A DNA stretch of 64,000 nt, taken from assembly GCA_030737835.1 (NCBI GenBank), contig CM060849.1:29021179-29085178 (forward strand), in the 5' to 3' direction. A program made the translations under genes and the position numbers. This stretch comes from Acorus gramineus (Eukaryota; Streptophyta; Magnoliopsida; Acorales; Acoraceae). The notes under the pieces were generated by a model. The model saw only the letters and a list, made by a program, of their open reading frames with translations. It had not been told where the DNA came from and did not search any database. This document shows, piece by piece, positions 1 to 11,350 of this stretch. Within the stretch, counting starts at the first letter, position 1. Each line of letters starts with the position of its first letter.

Positions 1-2731
1 GGTTAAGGTCAAAATTTTGTTCATATTTTGGGTTTACTGAATACTTTCCCTTCTTTTTTTTTGTGGTGAGTTGCAATGTAGAGTTATGTTTTTTTGCTTT
101 TCTCTGTGACATTGACTGATAAATAGTCTTCCAAGAATAAATGTGAACTCGTGTATTTGTTTAGAAAATTTTCAATTTCAAATGGATTGCTTTATGATTG
201 CATAAACCAATCAGCATTATTAAAGAGAAGAATCGGTGGTCATATCCAGTCATGTGCTAGGCATGTGCAGCAATCTTTAAGGGGCGGATAATACATGATC
301 AGTTCAGTTTTTACTGTTCCTGAATAGTTCTGACAAATCCTGATCAAATCCAGCCCTCTGAAATTTTGCTTAATTGCTAGTTGGTTTCCCCGGTGTACTT
401 TAACAGTTCTATCTCCTGTTCACTAACAGCAGAGTCTATCTTTTTCAATTATTGGTATAGAACAACAATAACAATTAATTCTAACCTATTCAGTAGGTGC
501 AGTTATGAGAGACAAGAGACCTATCATGTGCTCTCGATGAATAAGTGAGACACCGAACCAGTTCATCTGATCCAATTGCCCATTTACCAAACTAAATATG
601 CTTCCATAATTAGTTTTCCTTAGAAATTAAGGAACTTATTCTATAAATAGAGGCTTAAAAGAAGAGCATCTCTTATAGAAATAACAAGTCATCTCCCCCC
701 CTTCTTGGTATAAGCTTGAAGCCTATGCATCAACCAAATATTTTAGTGTGTAATCAAGTCCTTATTCTTGTAAGGTAATAGAAGGAAAAAAATCAGGATT
801 TTTTTTGGCTGCTTACAAGATATAAATTCTTTCTATATTAGGTTTATTGGAATCTATACGTAGATCTATATTTAGATTACATCCAGATCATTAAATCCAT
901 TTATGAATTTTTTTTTTTCCAACGTGGATAAACCATAAAATACTTAGCTGGCAATGGGACGGGTTTTTTTAGATAACTTACCATGTCCCAACCTTATTGG
1001 GGGCAGATATGGATTATTTGAATTTTATGTCCACTTTGATCCACCCCAACTCGATCCCTACGCTAGACAGCTTCGGGTTTCTAAGGTTAAAACCTGTTGT
1101 GCCCCAATGAGACAATAAGTTTATATGAAATGTAAGATATTTATATTATTTTATATTTATGTTGAAACATATTTTAATTTCATGTTTGTTGAAGGAATTT
1201 TATGTTTATGTGTTTTAATAAAACAATAAATAATTCTAATTTAGTCGATCGTGTAGCAACCCAACAAGGAGAGAGGTAAGGTGAGAGGTTTTTGTGGATT
1301 TTAGGTGGGGCAATGTGGGTTACAGGTTCCAGAACCTGTGGTGGGGTGGGATGGGTGGGTGACACAGAGTGAGATCAGTATGCCAAACCCAATTTCCTGT
1401 CCCATTGCCATTCCTAGTTAGTATATTAGAAGTTAAACCAGTGGAAGCAATAACAGATCCAATACATTTTTGGTGTGGAGTATTGCAAACTTGCATCTGC
1501 TGGTCTGTGTGTCATGTCTTCTAATTATATAGTGTATACATATTCTGCACTAAGATTGAACTCAAACAAGGTTCCCTAATTACTATTAACTAGAACAATG
1601 TACTAGTTGCTAAGTTCCCTTGGAGAGAAGGAACTTTTCATTAATAAGTTCTATCTTTATCTGAAAAGGCGTACGTAAGAACCATCATATAAATTGGCAG
1701 ACTAAGGCTCGTCTTGGCAGTGGCACATGTTTTATTTTGGAAGTGAAATTGGTATATAAAAAAGATGGACATACTATACCAAATGTGAATTACTCAATTT
1801 ATATAACAAGATCAACATATTGAGTTTCCAAAGAGAAAAGTGAGTTAAATTCATGGGTACCAAAAATTAACCTCTGCCAAGGGGACCTAAATGAATGTTC
1901 TGGAGTCCCTGATGTTGGAAAATGGGTCTGCACCTTGCATCCTTCTTGATGAAATCAATATCTGTGATTCACCCACGTATTGTTTAACATTACTACAAGC
2001 ATCCATAAAAATCATATGATAAAGCAACATAGACAAAAATCTAAATCATGCCCATCAGCAGTAAGTGTGTCAAACTATGATTTCCTAAATCGATCGTGGT
2101 CATTTGAACAGAAAGTGTTCAATAGGTTACGAGCAGTATCATTGTAAAATTCTGCCTCGTGTAGGAGTTGTAGTGTAATTGTATTTGCCCCTATTTTAAG
2201 AAACCTTGCTTATATTTTGCAAGTAGACAAGACTTAAATTGCATCATTAGTGGGAAAGAAATTTACATCAACAGGTCTTAATAAAAGAGTAAATTCATTT
2301 TATTCATCAATGAATTGATCTATTATAATTTCTAAACAATATATTTATAGAAGATTTTTGTGAAAATAATTCTCAATAGTTGACGTGAATTTCCAGTGTT
2401 TTTTAGATCTCTCAGAAAGGAGGAACAGAACTGTCTTGGACTGCACTATGGATAGTCAAGTTTAGAACACAAAAAAGTCAGATACCACAGCAGCCACTAA
2501 AATGAGAATATATGAAGTTGATGTCCTTAAAAATGATAGAGATGGAAAATATTCAATTTAGTTTCTGTAATCAAATAAAACAAAACAACTACTAAAAACA
2601 CAGGTAGGAAAAAAATGCCAAATAATGCCCACAATCTAGTAAGTATTGCTAACTGAGAAAATCTGATCTGAATTAGCGAGAAGGCATGGCAAATATGAGG
2701 AAAAAAAACTTGCCTGTAAAATGAAATGGGA
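1..2731. other. Left edge and 3' flank of PSF3, no gene recognised
   Basis: AT-rich sequence with short chance frames only. The part next to 2731 is the likely PSF3 3' UTR. I saw no tRNA, exon chain or element with defined ends. Exons of a gene lying mostly to the left could be missed. Confidence 0.45.
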
Positions 2732-5570
2732 TCATGGGGACGAAGGATGTGTGCCAATGGCTGGCTTTCTTTTCCTCCCCAGAATGGACGCCCTCTCCAA
2801 TCTCGATCCACCTGCCTGCCATTTCTTGAATGCTTCCATTGAAGTCCGGGCAGCCTCGAACACTACAATGAAGCATTCCAACACACCGTTTTTATTCAAT
2901 TACTCTACCACAAAAGATCTGAAAAGGATATCATAGAGAATCATAACTCACAGGAAGATTCCTCCTTCGTTAGATATGTCAAGTACTTGGGAGGTTTAGC
3001 AAGTGCAGCCCCGTGAGCCTTACTCAGAGCTTCCTTGTACCTGCTTGCAAAAGCGTGTCTAAGGAATGAACCGATGGTTTTGTCACCAACCCTGTTCATC
3101 ACAAGTTTCATTAAGAAAGGAGATTTAACAGTTGTGCATGTTGTAAGACTCACCTAAATTTTCGCTGCTTGTCTGTTGTAAAACCAGTGAAATAGTAAAA
3201 ATGAATCAAGCATTTGATGGACATAATAAACATTGCTATATACACTAGACTTCAATGTGCATAAACCACCAAAGTAAGATTATGCCTCCTAGGAACACAT
3301 TTTGCAGGTTCGGGAGGTGATGAGCCAGAGGCATTGTTGGAAGGGTCTCTCCGTTGTATCTATTTTAATTCTATAATAAACTAATTTTATTCGGAGATCC
3401 CTCGTCTCCTTTTTTCGGGGGGCTTAATAAAATTGCTCCTACCTTTCTCTCTCAAAAAAAAAAGGAACGCACATTTTCTGTCGGTATTGTCAGATTTGTG
3501 GTACACCTTCTTTAAAAGCACTGGTCCCCCAGCCAAACCCCAAAAGCTACACCTGGGGAACTCTATACCTAAAGAAAGAACAAAGAACATGGCCTGCAGC
3601 ACATGGAGATCACTGCATATGTTTCAACAACTACCGAATAAAGCGAACCGACCTTTAGAAAAGTCGGCCAGCACCCCCCTCTCCATAAAGGAGGTCAAGG
3701 GATCAAACCCTGGGGGTATCAATCTTAAAATAAATAAATAAACACACACACACACACTACCGAATAAAAATAGAGCCTATTGGAGGCGGAACTGAGCGGC
3801 AATTTGGCAGTCTTAGTGGGAAAGGTAGCTGGTAACAAATTTTCTAATACGGCTAGCGGGCTCCGGTAATCGAAAGGTATGCTCTGGGACTTCGGAAGCC
3901 CCATGATAAGGTGCTTTTTGCCCTGATCTTGGGGACTCTTCTTAATAAAGATTGGGTGATCTGCCCAACTCAATGCATGGGCAGTACTTAGGAGAGTTCA
4001 CACAAAAAGGAAAGCCCTCTATTATAATGAATGATTTAAAAGGCGGGATTAAGCATATGCCTAGGCGGAATCAAACCTTCCTCGCATTGCCAGGGAATTA
4101 AGCAGTTGTTGAAACAGGGAATAAGCAGTCAGGCAGTGATTAAGTGGGGTTTAATCTGTTTTTAAAAAAAAAAACGAAAAGAAGGAAACGAAGGATCTCC
4201 TTACAATGCCATCTCAGAGAGGAAACAATGAAGAGGGAGATGTATAAAACCCATACAAAATTGCCTCCAATAGTTACACCCCAAACCACAGATTCCCCAT
4301 AATGGATGAAGTAGTGGTAACTCCCAAGATTATAGCAACCCAATCTCTAAGAAGAGAGGAAATAGTCGCCCATGTATTTTCCAAATAAAATAACTTATTA
4401 GAAAAACACATTCGTTGTGAGTGAGCCAAGTGCTCCACATACCACGTGTGGGACTAACCACTGAAATTTGGAATTATTCTGATTAATTTGTTTTTTTCCC
4501 TTTTTCCTATTTTATTGTATTTCATTTAATTATATAGCACCTCATCAAGCAGTCCTCTACCAAGACGACCCAGCCCCTCATCATAAAATCCTCTGTCAAT
4601 TTGGCTTCTCCCACCCCCTCCCAATCATACAGTCTTCTGTCAATGTGGCCCAGGCCATCACCACGCAGTCTTCTGCCAATGTGACTGCAATTCAGATGAA
4701 CTCAGTCCACTCCGACCAACCCATGCTTCCTGACAGTACCACTCCCACATCTCATCAATTTCTACCAAGGGAAATAGTTCAACCATTACTTCAGGTAGCA
4801 GCCCAATACTCAGCAAAAATAAAAAAAATGCAGCACATGAAAGTAAACAAGAGGCTTGAGATAAAGAACTCACAAGGGAGCAACCTTGCATCCCAGCTCA
4901 TAGAAGTATGGGCTTCGGCTACGCAGATCCACACATGCAGCATCAGCCTGGATTTCCTTCCTGGTTCTGGCAATATGCAGCAATTCAAAGATTCAGATGC
5001 CTATGATATGATATGAAATGTATGTGTGTGTGTGTTTGTGTATATGTATGTATGTATGTATGTATATAGATGCATGTGTGTGTGTGTGTGTATTTATTAT
5101 GTCATGCTCTAATCTGGTCCATCTTCCAAATCATTTGTCAGTTCTTTAAGATGAAAAAGCATTTCAACAAAATGTCAAGGAACAAATGGCCATACTTTTG
5201 AGAGTAACAAGAAGGAACATTGACAGATGCAGCTTGTCTTAAAAATAATTCATGCGCCAACCAGAATGGTAGATCAACTTTAGCTCCTTTTTCAACCTGA
5301 GTATGGACTAAGATATAAATTACAAAAAACTTTTAGTCATGCTTTTCTGAAAATCTGAGCTTACGCTGTTAGTTTCTGAACTCGGATCGAGCAGTCCAAC
5401 CCCATTAGCACCGACTTGGAATGAAACTAAAATAGGCTGTAAATGCAGAATGCATCAACTGTCAACTTTGATCAATTCTTTCATGGAACATTTGCGGAAA
5501 AAGTAAAGACAGAAAAATGATGTACCTCCTCTTCCATGATAATGTCATCTATGTTGTAATAATGTCCCAT
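2732..5570 (-). CDS. PSF3: GINS complex subunit PSF3 (DNA replication)
   Basis: PSF3 is one of four GINS subunits; GINS joins MCM2-7 and CDC45 to form the replicative helicase in the nucleus. Exons on the minus strand: 5570-5526, 5436-5365, 5296-5196, 4966-4874, 3091-2952, 2862-2732. They total 582 nt, giving 193 aa plus stop, the usual plant PSF3 length. Seen in translation: N-terminal YYNIDDIIMEEE; then FQVGANGVGLLDP; KVDLPFWLAHEL; TRKEIQADAACVDLRSRSPY; LRHAFASRYKEALSKAHGAA; and the C-terminal block EAARTSMEAFKKWQ followed by ASILGRKRKP. All are typical of PSF3. The start is the ATG before GHYYNIDD, and the splice phases agree throughout (exon 3 uses a GTATGG donor). Intron 4 (3092-4873) is large and holds a SINE, a possible organelle-derived block and a minisatellite. 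The next gene upstream is Pcc1 in the same orientation. A non-coding first exon near 8.1 kb is inferred. Confidence 0.93.
3390..4130. other. Possible organelle-derived insertion in PSF3 intron 4
   Basis: This block has clearly higher GC than the AT-rich intron around it and a mixed, non-repetitive texture (for example 3780-4000) that resembles plant mitochondrial intergenic DNA. It has no open reading frame I can name. A SINE with a 13-bp target duplication sits inside it (3643-3755), so the block was there first. The mitochondrial origin rests on composition alone; a decayed transposon is the main alternative. Confidence 0.3.
3643..3755 (+). mobile_element. SINE-like insertion with 13-bp target-site duplication
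   Basis: It is flanked by perfect copies of ACTACCGAATAAA at 3630-3642 and 3756-3768. Inside is a B-box-like GGGATCAAACCC, then an A-rich tail of TAAA repeats and a CA microsatellite. The A-box is poorly conserved. Long TSDs and an A-rich 3' end are standard for LINE-mobilised SINEs. Confidence 0.65.
4547..4760 (+). repeat. Minisatellite of about 40 bp in PSF3 intron 4
   Basis: About four imperfect units share the core CAGTCYTCTGYCAATGTGGC. A plus-strand frame stays open from 4645 across the last units and then runs antisense through PSF3 exon 4 (4874-4966). That part is a shadow of the real exon; no protein family is recognisable before it. Confidence 0.5.
5020..5092. repeat. TG / TATG microsatellite
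   Basis: Runs of TG, then TATG units, then TG again. It lies in PSF3 intron 3. Confidence 0.9.
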
Positions 5571-5848
5571 ATTAAGCAAAAGCCCAATAGTATTCTTGCC
5601 TTCTTTCTCTCTTATGACATCTCAGTTGCGGAATGCTTCTTTATAGACCCGGCAGGTGAACCATCCAACCTCTGAAGTTGCAGTTATGAATCTTGCACCA
5701 AACTAAGAAAATTAATTCCATGAATGCATTGAACAATAATACATTTCTATCAAGTCTTCAACTAGAAATGAGGAACTTGATCATTCAACATAGTTTTTTT
5801 GCTGATTCAGAGCTAGAAGTGGGACCCCACAAGATGCTTATGCTCTGG

Positions 5849-6357
5849 TAGGACTGGTAAACGAGCCAAGTAGCTCGGGCTCGGCTCGGTTAAAGCTCGT
5901 TCAGGCTCGTTCGATTAGACAAACGAGCCGAGCTTGAACAATTTTTAAAGCTCGGTTTGCAAACAAGCCAAGCCGAGCCCGAGCCTAGACGAGCTCATTT
6001 ATTTAACAGAAAAAAGGGGAACGAGCCGAGCCCGAGCCCGAGCTTATGTTACTTTCACATGTATGTATAAGATGTTGTGATTTGTAAAATGTGACTTCTC
6101 AAATGCTAAAACAAGGTTTTTTTTTTAGCTAAACGAACTCGAGCAGAGCCTTTATTCGAGCTTCAGCTTGGCTTTTTTAACAAACAAGCCGAGCCGAGTT
6201 TCAACCGAGCTTTTCACGAGCCCAACGAGCCGAGCTTCAACCGAGATTTTCACGAGCCCAACGAGCCGAGCTTGAACACGAAATGAAGCTCAATCCCGAG
6301 CGGAGCTGAGCCTGAACAGGTCAAAGCTCGGCTCGTTCGGCTCATTCACCACCCCTA
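5849..6357. mobile_element. hAT-type MITE rich in GAGCCGAGC motifs
   Basis: It is flanked by a perfect 8-bp target duplication TGCTCTGG (5841-5848 and 6358-6365). The terminal inverted repeats begin TAGGACTGGTAAACGAGCC on the left, and TAGGGGTGGTGAATGAGCC on the right after reverse complementing. An 8-bp TSD with TAGGG-type ends is the hAT signature. Both arms carry many GAGCCGAGC/AGCTCGGCTCG motifs in opposing orientation, with no coding capacity. It sits in the putative first intron of PSF3, between the leader and the ATG. Confidence 0.85.
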
Positions 6358-6703
6358 TGCTCTGGTGAGTGGTGATGACATCATTATGAGTGAATGTAAA
6401 AAATGAGTTTACATAAAGTAGTTGAAAGAAGGAATGAATGTATCAATTCTATGTCCCTGGAAAATTCAAATGAATTGAGAATAAACTTTATACATAAAGA
6501 TCACTAAACAACAGTTCATATGTTGAAAAAAAAATGGAAACAAGCCCCCTTATCTGGAGACAGAGACCTTTGTTCTAATGGTAACTATCTTGGATCATAA
6601 GCCACTACTTTATTTCACCATTTCTTGAGATTACTCAATAACAAATTAAAACAAAAATAAAAAATACTCCAAAATAGATTGTCTGCTACACACAATTCCT
6701 AAA

Positions 6704-6793
6704 GCTTTTTTTGCTAGTTAATTCTAAGATTCGAACCCATGCCCTCGTGGTTGCAAATTCTCTTGTCAACCACTTAGCTATGGGTCCACGCCC
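6704..6793 (-). mobile_element. tRNA-derived SINE with 13-bp TSD
   Basis: On the minus strand it has an A-box TAGCTAAGTGG and a B-box GGTTCGAATC about 40 bases apart and an A-rich end. It is flanked by perfect CACAATTCCTAAA copies (6691-6703 and 6794-6806). It does not fold into a cloverleaf with a paired acceptor, so it is a SINE head and not a tRNA gene. Confidence 0.75.
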
Positions 6794-6954
6794 CACAATT
6801 CCTAAAAATTGTTGATACAAAGTTATATATACCTGTTTAAGAGTTAACACCATCATAGGACACGGCGGCATGGTTTGAAAAAAATAAAAAAAATAAAAGG
6901 AGACGGTCATGGCAAGGACATTGAAGCAAACAAAAATAATAATACACATTTACA

Positions 6955-8190
6955 TACATATGAAAACTAGGATAAACAACAATGAGTGTGGGGTTGCTAG
7001 CTCCACAACTCCTGGAACCCAAACTTTCAACGTTCATTTCCTATAGTATTGGAATTGGATAAAAGAACATACAATCAGTTGACTGAAATGGTAGGCTCTT
7101 AGCCATGTATTAATTCACAGGGCCTAATCCCAACAGCATACAAAATTACACCATGGATTCAGGAAAAATGAACCCCATCAAAGGACAAATTACCAGGACC
7201 CTATATTGTATACTTTAGTGATAATACCACTGATAAAAGATTGAATATAAATGCGTAAACTCTAATTAGGAGAAGCACTATCAGTTAATAACAAACAACA
7301 TTTACAACTAGCAAGGTGGTACTAATTACTACAAATATTCATTGCGGATTCAGTGCTTTAATCCAGTCATTTCAACTTACATTCATCAATTGGAAAATTA
7401 AAATAAAACAAAACAAACCTATGCACACATTAAAAAAAAAGGTTATTTGTGTAAATATCCTAAAGAAACCACATTATATCAAAATAACCAGTAAAAAACC
7501 ATATTCCTAGCAAACCCACTCAAAAAGAGTTTGTGCATGAATGCCCCATTTAGTTGTTTAGGGGTATTCGTGCACAACTTAAAATCTATATTTATTATGA
7601 CAGAAGGACGTTCATGCACAACTAAAACCCTTTTGAGGGGTATTCATACACATTATTCAAATTATATTAGCCATTTTGACCAAATGGTTTTTTTAGGGGT
7701 ATAAAAGCAAATAACCCTAAAAATGATTATATTTACTTCAGAACCCGATTGGAGGCACTTCATCACGTCAGTATCCTTAAACTAGGTCAATGGACCATTC
7801 ATTTCAATTTTTCTAATGTATATAAAACCGTGTTTAATTCAGAACCTGATGAATTCAAATTTCAATTAACGATACAAAATTTATTCTTTCTTACAATTAC
7901 AATAAAAGTTCATCCATTCTGAACAATATCCATCCCAGACAGATCAACGACCAGTCCAACACATACTCCCAATCAATCCGATGTTAAGACAAACAGAGAA
8001 GAACATTTTTTTTTTTTTTTTGAAAGCAAAGAAGTAGAACGTGTTGGATAAGATGAATTCGAACCAGCGACCAATAAAGATTGAAACTTACCTAATTTTC
8101 TAGGGTTTCCACGACCCTCTTCGTTCTCTCCTTCAAAACACAGCTGGCGTCGGCTAGGGTTTACTTAAAAGAGGGGATTTCGCGCGCGCG
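6955..8190 (-). repeat. Duplicated leader region, copy 1 (PSF3 side)
   Basis: This is a diverged duplicate of 11351-12640. Matching anchors include AACAACAATGAGTGTGGGGT (6979) against the same motif with one change near 11381; GTATACTTTAGTGATAATRC; CCACTGATAAAAGATT; TCTTACAATTACA; GATGTTAA; and the CTTCTTCG...CTAGGGTTT leader. Copy 1 has an extra block around 7430-7740 with short inverted motifs (TTTGTGCATGAATGCCCC and GGGGTATTCGTGCAC) that is missing from copy 2. Confidence 0.85.
8092..8190 (-). promoter_or_regulatory. Probable 5' leader (non-coding first exon) of PSF3 with two telo-boxes
   Basis: Read on the minus strand, this stretch has two AAACCCTA telo-boxes (8155-8162 and 8101-8108), a purine-rich GAAGGAGAGAACGAAGAG stretch, and ends in a strong donor AATTAG|GTAAGT at 8092. 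A plausible acceptor is TTTTCTTAG near 5704, upstream of the PSF3 ATG. Telo-boxes are established elements in plant promoters and leaders of replication and translation genes. Transcription start and splicing are inferred. This block is homologous to the one in front of Pcc1 at 12547-12640. Confidence 0.55.
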
Positions 8191-10090
8191 AGAGAGAGAG
8201 AGAGGACATCAGCGGTGTCTCTATTTGAGGGTGCGTATAGACGATTGGTGGAGTACGCAAACAAAACTCGGTGTATCAACCCTATTGATGTCATTATCTT
8301 AGTTCTTTAGTAGGTTTGAATTTTGCGAAAAGGAAAATGTTGCTGTTTAATTTCTTTTAAATATTTATTTTTAATGAAACATGTACATTTGCAACAAAAA
8401 TAAAATAAAATAAAATAAAGCTTATGTTTTTCAATAGATTGTATGGACACACTTGGTCACAAAATGCAAATTACATGATTGAAAAAATAACTAAAAAATG
8501 AGAGTGTGTGTAACAACGCTTCAAATGATTCGTTATGATTTATATGAAAATATAATGCTTGTTCTTTTTATGCGTGTTTGCAGACCGCGTATATTTGGTT
8601 TTAAAAAATATATATTTGACTAATAAAATATATTTTTTTATAAATAAATAAATATTAATATGATTTTTGTATATTTTTGCATATTTTTGTTTGATTAATC
8701 CAAACTAAACTGAACCGAACATTTAAAGATAAACATATATATATCTAATTTTTTTTCTTCCTACAAATTTGGGTTGGTTAGAGTTTTTTGAGGGTTTGAT
8801 TTACAACTTTACGTAAATATCAAAATGTTATGATTAATGATATATATTAATATATTATTTTTTTATAAATATTAATGGTATAACAAAAATATAGTTTTTG
8901 ATATAAAAAGGATAATCTAAATGGATATTGATTATGAATAAACAAATAATCATGTATTTAAATTTAATTATGTTCGATTCAATTAAATTGGTTTTTTATA
9001 AGTATAATCAAACTCAAATTAATATAGATCGATTTATTAATTTTTCAATCCATATCCTACACCTTACCATAAGACTATTGACCCAAATAAAAAAAAAATG
9101 ATTTAGATAGGTTTGAAACGGACCAAAGTTGCACCCCGGCTCAAAATGCATGTTTCTTTCTTTGGTTAACTGTCCGAATCAAACGGACCCAATGCAAATT
9201 ATTTTGCCCACTAATATATTAGATATACACATAATTATGAAACATTCTAATATTATATAAATAAATTTTTCACAAAAATTTAAATAGATACTCAAATGAA
9301 TAAAAATCAATTTAATTATTCACAATTTCTCGATTCCAAAAAGAAAAATTATTCACAATTTCACTCAAAAAAAAAAAAAACACTATTCACTCCGGTTAGC
9401 ACTGGCAGTGGTGACTATTGAATGGAGAATAGATGGAGTAGAAGGCTTGAATAGTTGAATAGAATAGAGAATAAGGTGGAAGAGAATTATACTCCCTTGA
9501 AAAAAAAGTTACTTGTTTTACTGTGTATATATTTGCTTCATTAATGAATATTTTAACATTTAAATAATTAAGACTTTTTGAAATGAACATGTTCCACAAC
9601 TTTCTGAATTATCTTAATTTTACCCAACTGAATATAAAGTTAGTAATTCAGATTTATTTGGTTCAATCAAACATATACAAGTGGATAAATGTGTTTTTTT
9701 ATTTTATGTTTATTAGTCCTTAATTCAAGAATTTCATTATTTGCATCACTAAAAAAATTGAACTGATAACTGAAGTGAAGCCACAGACAGAGAAATCCAG
9801 TCACCCAAAAAAAAAAAAAATCAGCTTATCTATACCAATCTATTACAGCTGATATTGTATTTGTTGATTTATCATATACACATGAAGATAAAGTACTGTA
9901 AGTTTCCCAAATATGGAATATGTGAAGCAATTTCAATTGCAACATTTGAAACAAAATTGTCACAGATGGTCTCACACACTACACTAATTTAACATTGTGA
10001 CTGATGATTTAATGAACAAATGTTGGTCTCCATTTTGGGTGAACTGAGAAGCCAAATTCAGACAATTCAAAGCTGGGTTACCTCACTCCA
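8190..10090. other. Intergenic, no gene recognised
   Basis: AT-rich sequence between the PSF3 leader and the Pcc1 stop codon. It starts with a GA microsatellite next to CGCGCGCG at 8180-8203. The rest holds A/T runs and short chance frames only. I see no repeat with clear ends. Confidence 0.6.
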
Positions 10091-10816
10091 TCATGACACC
10101 TGATTTTTTGTCCCAAATTCTTCAATGATCTTCGTGGTGAGGGTCAGAATGTCGACGAACGCGCTGAACGAAGCCCGCAGGAACCTAGCCTCCACTGCTT
10201 CAAAATGTCTGCCACAACAAATGCGTCAAACATTGCAAGTGGGAAAAAACAAATAAAAGGTTTATTTGGGCATGCAAAAATTGCAGTAGTTCCAACAGAA
10301 TAGTAACCATACATAAAACCATACAATTCTCTTCTAACATGGGTAATTAATTTATATCTGGATAAACTATCCACTAACCAAACAGGGACAAAAAGATATT
10401 TCTTGGAAAATGATGGACTCACACTGAGAGGGTTCCATTGGACACATCCATCACTCTTTTTACCTTGTCTGGTTGCAACTGCAGGTGCAAAACAGAAACC
10501 AAGTTACGAGAACAACCAACCATCAGTACTTGTTGTTAATCTCAGGAGCTCATGACGGTCCAAGGAAATCTAACCTCCTTATCAACTGCCAATGCCGCAT
10601 AAGCAATCGATGCGTGTTCTTCGGATCCATAATCAACTTCTAAGTCACTGCTAAAAAAAGACTTCAATCAGTACAAGGGGAAGAAAAAACCTTTTTATGA
10701 TCAGTCCATTGAATGATAGATCAATATAGAAGGTGAAGAACCAAAACAGACCAGCTGAATTCCCACTCAGACGGGGCTAAAGTTTGCATCTCCTCTGGCT
10801 TCGCAGGGGGGGACAT
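10091..10816 (-). CDS. PCC1: KEOPS/EKC complex subunit Pcc1 (CTAG/Pcc1 family)
   Basis: Pcc1 is the dimerising small subunit of the KEOPS complex, which makes the t6A37 modification of ANN-decoding tRNAs; in yeast it is also linked to telomeres and transcription. Exons on the minus strand: 10816-10752, 10647-10575, 10478-10423, 10208-10091. They total 312 nt, 103 aa plus stop, normal for this small family. Translation shows WEFSCDLEVDYGSEEHAS, then YAALAVDKELQPDKVKR, then VHFEAVEARFLRASFSAF and LTLTTKIIEEF. This is the full Pcc1 core (strand-helix-strand-strand-helix), including the conserved LQPDKV and the Arg-Ala-Ser of the last strand. The start is the first in-frame ATG (MSPPAKPEE); no other ATG was seen upstream in the open frame. 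Splice phases agree at all three introns. The gene lies 5' of PSF3 on the same strand and appears to have a homologous leader. Confidence 0.93.
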
Positions 10817-11350
10817 GAATCCAGTTGTGTATGTAAATAGGATCCCCAAATGTCTGATTTTAGACGGACAGAACTCAACAATTGGTTCTTATTTGCAGAA
10901 CCGTTCAATCTAAATCTTATGGTGCAGAAAGCATAACATATGATCACCTTCAGATATTATAGACACCCTGTCAAGAGGAAGGTTTTTTCTCTATGGTTAG
11001 AGTTGATGAAGATTAAAACAAATGATCCACTATATACATACAACTCCTGAAGATTAATGATATGAAGCTGTACACATGTTTTATAACAAGTAATACCAGG
11101 TTATGCTTAACTCTCACTATGTTGTAACACTATTTCCACTGAAATAAACATTGTACATCATATCAAATGTTGCAGTTTCTATCCCAATTATGCCATACAT
11201 TCACACAAAGTACCAGGTGCAATCAACACTTATACTTCAAGCTCACATGTCCTCCTCCAAATGAAGAGATTAGCACATCATTTAAAATGAGTCTACAACT
11301 GCACAAACAAATTTATATATACATATTGTATATATTTATATGTTATATAT

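Noticed and set aside
4645-5016. 123-aa open frame on the plus strand
   Set aside because: Its second half is exactly antisense to PSF3 exon 4 and the first half is minisatellite. No family match, no splice partners.
6704-6793. Possible tRNA gene (A- and B-box)
   Set aside because: No paired acceptor stem; flanking 13-bp direct repeats and A-rich tail show a SINE.
7495-7730. Short repeated motifs (GGGGTATTCGTGCAC, TTCATGCACAACT) suspected as a CRISPR-like or satellite array
   Set aside because: Only a few degenerate, inverted occurrences with no regular spacing; it is more like a small insertion in the leader duplicate.
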